Origin: Anaerolineaceae bacterium
Lineage (GTDB): Bacteria > Chloroflexota > Anaerolineae > Aggregatilineales > Phototrophicaceae
Length of the DNA: 64,000 bases
Assembly: GCA_020634115.1 (NCBI GenBank)
Contig: JACKCH010000011.1
Coordinates: forward strand, 682,001 to 746,000
Reading direction: 5' to 3'
Positions 41,633-49,345 of the stretch are shown one piece after another (positions within the stretch are counted from its first letter, which is position 1; each line of letters starts with the position of its first letter). Under the pieces are notes generated by a model. It had not been told where the DNA came from. It searched no databases and saw nothing but the letters and a program-made list of their open reading frames with translations. The position numbers were made by a program, and so were the translations under genes.

Positions 41633-42112
41633 CTACGCAAACGTATCCAGCACCAGTTGCAGCGCGGCACTGGCGCTGGCCGCTTTGACCGCTTCCCGGT
41701 CACCATCCCAGATATGCCGGTTCACCACGACCAGGCCATCCGGCCCGGCCAGGCCGATATACGTCAGGCCAACCGGCTTTTCCGGGGTTCCGCCATCCGG
41801 CCCGGCTATGCCTGTAATACTCACCGAGACATCTGTCCCCAACAGGGTTTGTACTCCGGTTGCCATTTCCGAGGCGGTCTGTTCACTGACTGCGCCATGC
41901 GCGATGAGTGTCCCCTGACGCACCCGCAGCAACGACTGTTTGGCGGCGTTGGAGTAGGCCACCACACCACCCATCACATAGACCGAGCTCCCCGGCACAT
42001 TCGTCAGGCGGTGCATTACCAGCCCACCAGTACATGACTCGGCGGCGCTGATCGTCCAACCGCGCTCACGCAGAAGTTCCCCAACTTGTTCTTCAAGCAA
42101 TTTCTGCCCCAT
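41633..42112 (-). CDS. pncC: Nicotinamide-nucleotide amidase (CinA C-terminal domain)
   Basis: PncC converts nicotinamide mononucleotide to nicotinic acid mononucleotide, recycling NAD breakdown products. The product of about 159 residues is a stand-alone CinA-C domain with SAAESCTGGLVMHRLTNVPGSS, VVAYSNAAKQSLL, GAVSEQTASEMA and SITGIAGPDGGTPEKPVG, all hallmark motifs. There is no N-terminal MoaB-like domain. GGAG lies 8 bases before ATG 42112. The frame continues upstream to 42199 without a good start. Confidence 0.92.
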   Translation of the reverse strand: MGQKLLEEQVGELLRERGWTISAAESCTGGLVMHRLTNVPGSSVYVMGGVVAYSNAAKQSLLRVRQGTLIAHGAVSEQTASEMATGVQTLLGTDVSVSITGIAGPDGGTPEKPVGLTYIGLAGPDGLVVVNRHIWDGDREAVKAASASAALQLVLDTFA

Positions 42113-42254
42113 ACGATCATCTCCAGTACACAGTACTGTTATCCTACCAGAATCAAACCAATTCGTCAGTTTTTTGGTGCTTTTTCGCGTCACTTCCATG
42201 TATAATGTGGGATAAATATCCGAAAATGTTGGATAACGAGGGATAATCTATCGG

Positions 42255-43232
42255 ATGGGATACTGGGGTTGGCGTCGGCTGCTGGCTGCTTTTCTGAGTG
42301 TATGGATCACCGGATGTACAACCACCAGCGATACCGCCCTCAGCATTCCCCCCACCCATTACCCCCCAGTCACCCTGACTGTCCAGTTTCGACCTCGTTC
42401 AACCCCTACCAGCGGGTCTATAATCTATAAAGCTCCCACTTTGTCGCCCGACAGCCCCACTATCACTTACAAGACCCAATCGGAAGATACCTGGGAAAGT
42501 GTCGCGTTGCGCTTCGGGGTCGAGGTCGAGTCGCTCAAAGCCGCGAATCCGCAGAGCGCCGGGGAACCGCTGCGCCCCGGTCAGGCGGTGGTGATTGTTG
42601 CGCCCGCCTTCACCCAGGATGGCCGCCCCACACTGCCCACCACTACCCCGCCTGAACTGCCACTCGCTCCACCGACCTGTTTCGCCGTGCCAACCAATGA
42701 GATTGTGTGCTATGGCGTGGTCGAAAATACGCTTCCGGTGGTGTTGGAACGGGTGACGGTGCGCCTGTATCTTTTCCGCGAAAACGGGAGCATCCTGGCC
42801 CAAGCGGAAACTGGACTGGAACAGTCGTTTGTACTGCCAGGGCTGCCCGCGCCCTATCACGTCCGGTTCGCAGCGGATTGGGATGAGTATGCCGGAGTGC
42901 AGACCATCTTGACCGCCGCAACACCTCTGGAAAATAGCGTGATTGTCCCCCTAACCGTTGAAACGTTGACTATTCAGCCGGTGGATACCCTGCATGATCG
43001 TGTATTCATGACGCTGGTCAATCCAGCGGCGCAACCGGTCACCAATGTGCGCGTGATTGTTATTCTATACGATGAGGCGCAGCGCGTCACCAGTTACCGG
43101 GTAATGGAAACGAGCGATGTATTGGGCGCAAATGCGGCGGTGGCGGTTCAGGTGGATGTGTTCCTGCCTGCCGCCGTGCAGCATGTCACGCCGGTGGTGT
43201 ATGCCCTGGCGATGCGGACTTCGCCAGAGTAG
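42255..43232 (+). CDS. LysM-domain lipoprotein
   Basis: The 325-residue product has an N-terminal signal with a lipobox (VWITGC), so it should be lipidated by Lgt. A LysM module (about 72-118: YKTQSEDTWESVALRFGVEV ... LRPGQAVVIV) binds peptidoglycan or chitin-like glycans. The rest (about 150-325) is beta-rich with FxLV/TVRLYLF-type strands, possibly FxLYD-like. It probably attaches to or senses the cell wall. TATAAT at 42201-42206 is a candidate -10. A perfect palindrome GGATA-AA-TATCC lies at 42210-42221. Confidence 0.75.
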   Translation: MGYWGWRRLLAAFLSVWITGCTTTSDTALSIPPTHYPPVTLTVQFRPRSTPTSGSIIYKAPTLSPDSPTITYKTQSEDTWESVALRFGVEVESLKAANPQSAGEPLRPGQAVVIVAPAFTQDGRPTLPTTTPPELPLAPPTCFAVPTNEIVCYGVVENTLPVVLERVTVRLYLFRENGSILAQAETGLEQSFVLPGLPAPYHVRFAADWDEYAGVQTILTAATPLENSVIVPLTVETLTIQPVDTLHDRVFMTLVNPAAQPVTNVRVIVILYDEAQRVTSYRVMETSDVLGANAAVAVQVDVFLPAAVQHVTPVVYALAMRTSPE

Positions 43233-43457
43233 TAACCCACCAAAAGGATGGCGAGTCGTCGGGAAAAGATAGCCGGTTAGCTCATTAGCTCGATAGCAAG
43301 AAGGCCTAAGATGCTAACCAGCGGCCAAGAGCCAGTAGCCAACCGTAATCCATAAAGACTCTTTATAGCGCCCCTTGCCAGCGTGTTGTTTTGCGCCGCC
43401 GATTTGGGCGTATGCTGGTGATACAGCCCTACCGCATGATTAACTAGGAGAAACGCC

Positions 43458-44240
43458 ATGACTCGCAGCAGCAAAGCCCAATCACAGGAACGCTTTAACC
43501 AGTACGCGCAGGGATACGTGACCAGCAAGACTCACGCTAAAGGGGGCGAACTCGAACGGCTGCTCACCATCGCTGACCCGCAGCCGGAGTGGGTTGCCCT
43601 GGATATCGCAACCGGCGGTGGGCATACAGCGCTCAAATTTGCCCCGCATGTCGCCCATGTGACCGCCAGTGACATCACCCCAAATATGCTGGATGCGGCG
43701 CGAAATTTCATCACCGGGCAGGGGATCACCAATGTGGATTTCCAACTGGCGGACGCCGAGAATCTTCCCTTTGAGGACGATCATTTCGACCTGGTGACCT
43801 GCCGTATCGCCCCGCATCACTTCCCGAATGCCGCCCAGTTTGTGCGGGAGGCAGTACGGGTGCTGCGTCCCGGCGGGCTGCTGCTGGTGCAGGATCAGGT
43901 CGCGCCGGAGGATTATGTCGCCAAGTGTTATACCAACACGTTTGAGCAACTGCGCGACCCCAGCCACAACCAGGTTTTTACCGAAGGTGAATGGGTGGCG
44001 CTGTTCGAGGCCGCCGGGCTGACGGTGGAACACACCGAACAACTGGTCAAGCGGCATGAGATGGTGCATTGGGCGGAAATGCAGGGCTGCACACCGTTCG
44101 ATATTGAGCAGTTACAGGTACTGCTCCAGGTCGCGCCGCCGCTGGCCGCTGCGTGGATGCAGGCGGAAAGAGTCGGCACGCCGGAAGCCAGCTTCGCTAA
44201 CCATCACATCCTGATTGCCGGGCACAAACCGGAGGCGTAG
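43458..44240 (+). CDS. Class I SAM-dependent methyltransferase (UbiE/methyltransferase-11 type)
   Basis: The 260-residue product has the SAM loop LDIATGGGHTALKFAPHV, the acidic motif ASDITPNMLDAAR, ADAENLPFEDDHFDLVTCRIAPHHF, and VREAVRVLRPGGLLLVQDQ. It resembles UbiE-like and YcgJ-like methyltransferases. AGGAG lies 8 bases ahead of ATG 43458. The last 37 bases of the gene occur again at 45507-45543, beyond the next gene. Substrate unknown. Confidence 0.87.
   Translation: MTRSSKAQSQERFNQYAQGYVTSKTHAKGGELERLLTIADPQPEWVALDIATGGGHTALKFAPHVAHVTASDITPNMLDAARNFITGQGITNVDFQLADAENLPFEDDHFDLVTCRIAPHHFPNAAQFVREAVRVLRPGGLLLVQDQVAPEDYVAKCYTNTFEQLRDPSHNQVFTEGEWVALFEAAGLTVEHTEQLVKRHEMVHWAEMQGCTPFDIEQLQVLLQVAPPLAAAWMQAERVGTPEASFANHHILIAGHKPEA
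44204..44240 (+). repeat. Duplicated methyltransferase tail, left copy
   Basis: These 37 bases (starting TCACATCCTGATTGCCGGGC, ending in the methyltransferase stop TAG) match 45507-45543 at 36 of 37 positions in the same orientation. The TolB-like gene lies between the copies. Confidence 0.8.
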
Positions 44241-44299
44241 GGGATTAGGATAGTTTTCAGGGGTAGGTATAGAATCCCGATCACTGGAGCAGGTCGTTT

Positions 44300-44420
44300 G
44301 CCGAGCATTGAAATGCCCGGCAAGGCGTTCCAAACCCACTGAAGGGGTTCAGAATGCAGCGCTAAAATAGCCCCTTTAGCGGGCTTGGCTTTATCTTAGC
44401 CGGGGGATTCATCCCTCGGC
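44300..44420. repeat. Two-hairpin dispersed element
   Basis: Two imperfect palindromes, GCCGAGCATT-GA-AATGCCCGGC (44300-44321) and GCCGGGGGAT-TC-ATCCCTCGGC (44399-44420), flank GCGCTAAAATAGCCCCTTTAG. Elements with this layout recur in many repeat-rich bacterial genomes. It lies between the methyltransferase and the TolB-like gene, inside the bracketed segment. Confidence 0.5.
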
Positions 44421-44490
44421 CTGCACTGCTGCCGGATGCAGGACAATCTTCGCCCGTTTTTCATGTATTACGGCTGGTAAGGAGTCTCTG

Positions 44491-45480
44491 ATGTTACGCT
44501 TCACGTTATATCTGTTAATCATGCTGTTGGTTGTTACGTTTGGCCGCGCTGAAGCCCAACAAACGCAGCCTCCTCAAAATGGCAGAATTGCCTTTGTATC
44601 AAACAGATCAGGTAACGATCAAATCTACACAATGAATGACGATGGGACAGACATCCAGCAGATTACATTTGACGGTTGGAGCAATATTGATCCCAACTGG
44701 TCCCCCGATGGTTCTAGAATTGCGTATGTATCCAGGGGTAGTGGTATATTGAGTATTAATATCATTGATAGTGATGGGTTAAACAATACGACTTTAACAA
44801 ATGTGGCTGACGTTGACCCCAACTGGTCACCAACAGGTGATAAAATAGCATTCTCGCGTTACACCGATAATGGGTCTGACATCTACATAATCAACACTGA
44901 TGGTAGTGGGTTGACTAAAGTAGTAGATGGTCATAACGCAGCTTATAACATCCAACCTACGTGGTCTCCAGACGGCACACACCTGCTCTACGTATATAAT
45001 ACCAAACTTAGTGGAGAACCTAGATCGTCATTTAAAATTCGAATAGTCGATCTTGCAACAGGTCAGGAGTCTACTATTTATGCGGTGAATACCGAAGCCG
45101 GGCCAGATTGGTCTGGGCAACAGCAAAGTGAGGAAATTCTTATCTATTACAATGGGTTGACGGGAAGTTTCATTGTAAGACTAGACGACGATGGAACAAC
45201 ACTACCAGGTATCGCTGTTACAACCCAATCGGATCCATTCGTCGGAACAACTTCACGATATGATCGAGATCCATCATGGTCACCCGATGGGACACAGGTG
45301 GTATTCAGTACCTCAATCAGTGGTATCAATGACGGAGACTCTGATATTTACGTAGTGGACATTGCTAGCGGCACGATGACAAATCTAACACCTAATAACG
45401 ACTCGGAGGAGATCATGCCGGATTGGCAACCGGTCTTTAATGATCCCCCCTCCACCGATGCCGGTACAGACCCTCACTGA
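44491..45480 (+). CDS. Secreted TolB-like beta-propeller protein (WD40-like/PD40 repeats)
   Basis: The 329-residue product has a signal peptide (LYLLIMLLVVTFGRAEA) and about five to six TolB-type blades, each with a D-P-N/S-WSPDG core: RIAFVSNRSGNDQIYTMNDD, DPNWSPDGSRIAYVS, DPNWSPTGDKIAFS, PTWSPDGTHLLYV, DPSWSPDGTQVVFS. It probably binds proteins or sugars outside the cell; no enzyme residues are apparent. The gene is clearly more AT-rich than its neighbours, and is bracketed by a duplicated 37-bp segment, both hints of acquisition or local duplication. Confidence 0.85.
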   Translation: MLRFTLYLLIMLLVVTFGRAEAQQTQPPQNGRIAFVSNRSGNDQIYTMNDDGTDIQQITFDGWSNIDPNWSPDGSRIAYVSRGSGILSINIIDSDGLNNTTLTNVADVDPNWSPTGDKIAFSRYTDNGSDIYIINTDGSGLTKVVDGHNAAYNIQPTWSPDGTHLLYVYNTKLSGEPRSSFKIRIVDLATGQESTIYAVNTEAGPDWSGQQQSEEILIYYNGLTGSFIVRLDDDGTTLPGIAVTTQSDPFVGTTSRYDRDPSWSPDGTQVVFSTSISGINDGDSDIYVVDIASGTMTNLTPNNDSEEIMPDWQPVFNDPPSTDAGTDPH

Positions 45481-45506
45481 CAGCGGCGATAGTGGTCGTA
45501 AACGGG

Positions 45507-45543
45507 TCACATCCTGATTGCCGGGCGCAAACCGGAGGCGTAG
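45507..45543 (+). repeat. Duplicated methyltransferase tail, right copy
   Basis: This is the second copy (36 of 37 identical) of the methyltransferase gene end, including the stop codon, now standing alone without an open frame ahead of it. Confidence 0.8.
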
Positions 45544-45615
45544 AGGTAGTCTTGCATGGAACGGAAGGAAAAATTTTAGCCTCTCCGCTCCATATCCCAA
45601 AAATTCCCCAAATGC

Positions 45616-45644
45616 TTGACAGGATTTGAAAACGCGCCTATTAT
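45616..45644 (+). promoter_or_regulatory. padR promoter
   Basis: TTGACA (45616-45621) and TATTAT (45639-45644) are 17 bases apart. The operator palindrome begins at the -10 box and covers the expected start site. Confidence 0.75.
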
Positions 45645-45659
45645 ATCAATGTTGATATA
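45642..45659. promoter_or_regulatory. PadR operator, copy 1
   Basis: TATATCAA-TG-TTGATATA is a perfect palindrome with 8-bp arms overlapping the -10 box and start site of the padR gene. The same ATATCAA-NN-TTGATAT core recurs at 46289-46308 ahead of the nmrA-type gene. Confidence 0.75.
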
Positions 45660-45677
45660 TAAAAACTGTGGTATGTG

Positions 45678-46241
45678 ATGCTGAAGTTTGCGATTCTCGG
45701 TTTCCTGAATTACCAGTCGCTATCCGGTTACGATCTGAAACGACAGTTACAGGCGTCTACCGCGCATTTCTGGCACGCTGGACTCAACCAGGTTTACATG
45801 ACGCTGAAGAACCTGGAAAGCGACGGCCTGGTGATTTCCGAGCTTCAGGAGCAGGAGAAACGCCCGGATAAGCGCATCTACACCATCACCGAGAACGGCA
45901 GCGCCGAGTTACAAACGTGGTTGGCCGAGCCGGTCACGCAGGTCGAGCCGGGCAAAAGTACGCTGCTGTTGAAGCTGTTCTTCGCCCGCCCGGCAGGGAA
46001 GGCCGCGATCCTCGCTCAACTTCAGGTGCAACTGGCCGCGCACCAGCGCCAGGCGCGGGAGTATACCGGCACGATGCCGGTTGAGGCGCGTGAGATGCTC
46101 GCCAGCCAACCGGAATTGGGGGACGATTCCATCTTGTGGGGGATTGTCCGCGATTTTGGAGCACGGTACGAGGCGATGATGATTGCCTGGCTGGAAGAGT
46201 CCCTGCGCACCATTGAAACGCATTTTCCCGAAGATGTGTAA
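45678..46241 (+). CDS. PadR-family transcriptional regulator
   Basis: The product of about 187 residues has the PadR winged helix MLKFAILGFLNYQSLSGYDLKRQL, YMTLKNLESDGLVISE, RIYTITENGSAELQTWL, followed by a C-terminal helical dimerisation domain (Vir_act_alpha_C type). PadR proteins repress stress or export genes, often in response to phenolics or drugs. It precedes an NmrA-type reductase whose promoter shares the operator sequence, so it probably represses itself and that gene. ATG 45678 is used; no ribosome site is apparent and the start is near the expected transcript start. Confidence 0.9.
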   Translation: MLKFAILGFLNYQSLSGYDLKRQLQASTAHFWHAGLNQVYMTLKNLESDGLVISELQEQEKRPDKRIYTITENGSAELQTWLAEPVTQVEPGKSTLLLKLFFARPAGKAAILAQLQVQLAAHQRQAREYTGTMPVEAREMLASQPELGDDSILWGIVRDFGARYEAMMIAWLEESLRTIETHFPEDV

Positions 46242-46277
46242 ACCGGGCAAACAAGTGAGCGGTTTGCTCTTTTTTTT
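46240..46277 (+). terminator. Probable terminator after padR
   Basis: AAACCG and CGGTTT can pair and GAGC/GCTC form an alternative shorter stem; a run of nine T follows at 46269-46277. The stem is modest, but the T-run is striking. It lies just ahead of the second operator. The stem includes the AAACCGGGCAAA core also seen in the dispersed repeats. Confidence 0.55.
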
Positions 46278-46288
46278 GCCTTGTTTAT

Positions 46289-46308
46289 ATATATCAAGAT
46301 TGATATAT
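46289..46308. promoter_or_regulatory. PadR operator, copy 2
   Basis: ATATATCAA-GA-TTGATATAT is a perfect palindrome with 9-bp arms, 18 bases before the NmrA-type gene's start. It has the same core as the padR operator. A clear -10/-35 pair is not visible; TTGCCT or TTGTTT at 46276-46286 could be a -35. Confidence 0.75.
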
Positions 46309-46326
46309 CAAGGTAAGGATAAGGTC

Positions 46327-47187
46327 ATGAACACACAAAAACGTATTCTCGTCGTGGGCGGCACGGGCGCAATCGGGCAGCCGGTGGCAGCCGCGCTGCA
46401 AAAAGCGGGTTTCGCGGTATCCGTACTGACCCGCGACCCGGCCCGCGCCGAACTCAGCGGCCTGCCCGGTGTGGATTATGTGCAAGGGGATGTCGCGGAC
46501 GCGGCTTCGCTGCGGGCGGCGCTGGAAGGGTGCTATGGGGCGCATATCAGCCTGCAAAGCGGGCAGTCACCAGAAGACCAGGAACGCATCCAGCACCAGG
46601 GGACGAAACGCATTGCGCAGGCCGCCGCTGCGGTGGGCGTGCAGCACATCACCTATGTCTCCGGCTATCTGGTTTCGGAACGATTCGCGTATATCCCGGC
46701 GGAGAAAGCCAAACTGGATGCCGAGAACGCCATCAAAGCCAGCGGCGTGACCTATACGATTTTCCGCCCCACTTATTTCATGGATGTCATGCCGCGCTTT
46801 GTGCAGAACGGGCGGATGAGCGTGTTTGGCAAGCAGCCCCACCCGATTCATTTCCTGGCGGTGGCGGACTTTGCGAAGTTCGTCGCGGCAGCTTATAGCG
46901 AACCGCAGGCGGCGAACCAGACTTTTTACGTGCGCGGCACCCAGGCGCTGACCTTCGCGGAAGCCTTCGAGCTGTACCGGCAGGCGACAGACCCGGCGCT
47001 CAAAGTTTCCGTTACCCCCTTCTGGATTGGCGGGATGATTAACCGGTTGGTGCTCAAAGGCGGGCTGACGGAAACGCTGGCACTGCTGCGGGCGACCAAC
47101 CAGGTTGGGGAAATCGGGGATTACGCCCCGGCGGAGCAGGTTTTTGGGGTTGCACCGACGACAGTTGAGTCATGGCTGCGGCGTTAG
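46327..47187 (+). CDS. NmrA-type NAD(P)H-binding oxidoreductase
   Basis: The product of about 286 residues is an atypical short-chain dehydrogenase: the nucleotide loop ILVVGGTGAIGQPVAAAL, VLTRDPARAELSGLPGVDYV, GDVADAASLRAALEGC, then ITYVSGYLVSERFAYIPAEKAK with the conserved YVS and a Lys, and FRPTYFMDVMPRF. Such proteins act as quinone or isoflavone-type reductases or redox sensors. AAGGATAAGG precedes ATG 46327. It is likely repressed by the PadR protein encoded just upstream through the shared operator. Confidence 0.88.
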   Translation: MNTQKRILVVGGTGAIGQPVAAALQKAGFAVSVLTRDPARAELSGLPGVDYVQGDVADAASLRAALEGCYGAHISLQSGQSPEDQERIQHQGTKRIAQAAAAVGVQHITYVSGYLVSERFAYIPAEKAKLDAENAIKASGVTYTIFRPTYFMDVMPRFVQNGRMSVFGKQPHPIHFLAVADFAKFVAAAYSEPQAANQTFYVRGTQALTFAEAFELYRQATDPALKVSVTPFWIGGMINRLVLKGGLTETLALLRATNQVGEIGDYAPAEQVFGVAPTTVESWLRR

Positions 47188-47209
47188 ATGAAATGAAACA
47201 GCGAAACGC

Positions 47210-48670
47210 TTATCCAGGCGGGAAGTAATCAATGTTCGCCGGGACCGGCGTCAGGATATAGGCCGTGACTTCCCGCGACCACGAGACCCAGTTCTCATCA
47301 TCGTAGCCCAGGTCAATCCAGCGGGTGGAGTGGCGGGTCGCACCGGTATCGGCGGCTAACCCAATGCCATACCCTTCCACATAAACCTCTGTGCCATACG
47401 GAATCAGGCGCGGGTCAATCCCGACGATGCCTTTCGTGAGCGTGCGCCCGGTGGCGGTGATATTGCTCCCCCCCAGCGCGGCAGGGTGGTAGCTGGTCGC
47501 GTAGAGCCGCAGCGTCCGCCAGTATTCACGCGGGCCGTCGGGCGTATTGATGGTGCGGATCACCACCATTGTGCCATACGAGATGACTTCGTTCACCGGC
47601 TCCAGCACCACTACGGCGCTTTCCGCCGTCTCACTGACGACCACGCCGTTTTCCATCCGCACCCGGGTATTGGTCTGCAAAATGCCATCACGCCCGGTTT
47701 GCAGCAGCGTGATCTGGTCGAGTTCGGTGTTCGGGTCGGCCTGGTAGATGGTTTCGTAGGGGATATTTTCCTGCCCGGACACAATTTGCTCCGTCACCCG
47801 GATCACCCGAATCGTCATGCCCGGCAGCAACGGGTCGGTTTCCGCCGGGATGGTGTAATCCAGTCCGGCCAACCCCACCTGGGCCGCCGCCAGTGCCGCC
47901 GCAACGGTTTCCCCCTGGGTACGGGTCGAAAGCGTGACGCCATCGGCCACAATCGAAACCGGCTGCGAGCGGGTGATGACGATGTCCATATCGCGTGTGA
48001 TAAGGGTGCTGGTATCGGGCGTGACGGTGTCGGCCAGGTAAAGTGTCACCCCGGCCTCGAACAACGCCTCGCCCACCGTATCCAGTGTGGTGTCAATCGT
48101 TACGATCTCGTCGGCGTCGTGGATGTGTACCGGCAGCGCCCGCCGCACAGTGATGGTCGTGGCTGGCACCGGCCAGATGAGCATATTGGCGATAGTCGTT
48201 TCCGTGCCATCCACCCACACCCGATCCGATGGGACTAGTTCCACACCCGCGCTTTTAAGGATGTCGAGGGGATTGGTGAACAGGGTACGGAACGTCTGAT
48301 CGTTCCCGTCGTCGGCAATCGTCACCGTCCGCGCCCGCTGGATGGTAATTACCTGGTCGGGTTCAAGCGGCGCATCCTCACTCTGAGAAAGCACATCCCC
48401 TTCCGCCAGAGTCAGGTTCAGTTCGCGCAGTACGTCGCCCACTGTTGCGGCGTAAGTGTCCACCTGATAGGCCGTCCCGGCATCAATCACCGTGACTGGC
48501 AGCGGCGGGGGCGGTTGAATAAAGTTCACCAGCAGCGCCACCGCGCAAACCAACACACAGCCCAGCAATAACGCCGCGCCCAGGATGACAACCAGCCACC
48601 AGCCGGGCGTCAACCGCCGTCGTGGCGCAGAGGACAAGGTGGAATCCATTGGAGTAACCATGCGGGACAT
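47210..48670 (-). CDS. DUF348/G5/3D-domain cell-wall protein (YabE/Rpf-like)
   Basis: The 486-residue product has an N-terminal membrane anchor (WWLVVILGAALLLGCVLVCA), three DUF348 (ubiquitin-like) modules (TAYQVDTYAATVGDVLRELN..., SVG-type repeats), a G5 domain (about 300-370: EQIVSGQENIPYETIYQ ... RDGILQTNTRVRMENGVVV) and a C-terminal 3D domain (YATSYHPAALGG, TLTKGIVGIDPRLIPYGTEV, GLAADTGA) with the conserved Asp residues of lytic-transglycosylase-like 3D folds. It resembles YabE/Rpf wall-lytic proteins. The SRP RNA gene is about 30 bases upstream on the same strand. The exact start among three early Met codons is unsure. Confidence 0.88.
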   Translation of the reverse strand: MSRMVTPMDSTLSSAPRRRLTPGWWLVVILGAALLLGCVLVCAVALLVNFIQPPPPLPVTVIDAGTAYQVDTYAATVGDVLRELNLTLAEGDVLSQSEDAPLEPDQVITIQRARTVTIADDGNDQTFRTLFTNPLDILKSAGVELVPSDRVWVDGTETTIANMLIWPVPATTITVRRALPVHIHDADEIVTIDTTLDTVGEALFEAGVTLYLADTVTPDTSTLITRDMDIVITRSQPVSIVADGVTLSTRTQGETVAAALAAAQVGLAGLDYTIPAETDPLLPGMTIRVIRVTEQIVSGQENIPYETIYQADPNTELDQITLLQTGRDGILQTNTRVRMENGVVVSETAESAVVVLEPVNEVISYGTMVVIRTINTPDGPREYWRTLRLYATSYHPAALGGSNITATGRTLTKGIVGIDPRLIPYGTEVYVEGYGIGLAADTGATRHSTRWIDLGYDDENWVSWSREVTAYILTPVPANIDYFPPG

Positions 48671-48699
48671 TGTATCCAGGGGTGGGGAGAAAAAAAAGA

Positions 48700-48833
48700 G
48701 TTGTTCTCGGTTCGCTCAGGCCAGGCACCCCTGCGGCACCCAGGAATAACTCCTTAGTGCTGCTTCCTTCCGGCCCTGACACGGTTCGGAGGTCCTGCCG
48801 CGCAGGACCCGGTCTGAGCGAACCGAGAACAAC
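48700..48833 (-). ncRNA. ffs: Small (4.5S-type) signal recognition particle RNA
   Basis: On the minus strand the sequence contains the universal SRP core GTCAGGGCCGGAAGGAAGCA (symmetric loop and GGAA tetraloop), closed by a perfect 20-bp terminal stem between 48700-48719 and 48814-48833. The length is about 134 nt, without an Alu domain, and the 5' arm contains an additional hairpin, GGTCCTG-CGCGG-CAGGACC. The RNA pairs with Ffh to target nascent membrane proteins. A run of T follows the stem on the minus strand (CTCTTTTTTT, 48691-48699), acting as terminator. Confidence 0.95.
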
Positions 48834-48939
48834 CCTTTATCTATAGCTAAATTTTAATGGTCGGGATAGGGTTTGTCAAACCTGAAGCGGGGCGGCGCGG
48901 TAGAAACTGCTACAAGTGAACCTTTATCACCTTTTCTGC

Positions 48940-48968
48940 TTGCCAGGGAAGTGTCATTCTGCTATGCT
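48940..48968 (+). promoter_or_regulatory. Candidate promoter of the leader ORF/ABC exporter
   Basis: TTGCCA (48940-48945) and TATGCT (48963-48968) are 17 bases apart. Transcription would begin near 48975, giving a leader of about 370 bases before the ABC exporter. Confidence 0.5.
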
Positions 48969-49008
48969 CGACCCCATCCTGTAACCAGAACCCGAAAGGA
49001 GCATTATC

Positions 49009-49095
49009 ATGCCGTTCGCTAACCGCATCGTGTTTTCTGCCGAAGCAGGTGCGCCTGTCCGGTACGGCTTGCAGGGAGCATCCCCGGCGGGTTAG
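49009..49095 (+). CDS. 28-residue leader ORF or decayed gene start
   Basis: A good ribosome site (AAAGGA, 8 bases ahead) precedes an ATG encoding MPFANRIVFSAEAGAP and a further 12 residues to TAG. A shifted frame then continues with a protein-like stretch (FQQNGFDRYRPTRYNILDLP). This could be a regulatory leader peptide ahead of the ABC exporter, or the start of a gene broken by a frameshift. The rest of the 48834-49345 gap shows no intact gene. Confidence 0.35.
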   Translation: MPFANRIVFSAEAGAPVRYGLQGASPAG

Positions 49096-49345
49096 GTGAC
49101 TTCCAACAAAACGGGTTTGACCGCTATCGCCCAACCCGATACAACATCCTGGATTTACCCCCGTCCGACCTGATTCTCCGGCCCATGCCTGTCTGATCTG
49201 GCGCGCCTGCTGCCCTGCTGCTACGCGGGGGTGAGGTTGTGCTGTCCGGTGAACGTGCCGTATCCCCGACCACAACCTGCTGCCTCAGTAGACTCAACCA
49301 ACAAGCATTCCATCAACCAACGCTACCGCCCGATCAGAGGTACTC

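Noticed and set aside
48910..49275. Minus-strand frame across the exporter leader
   Set aside because: It runs through a promoter-like pair and a better plus-strand ORF, with no ribosome site or family motif.
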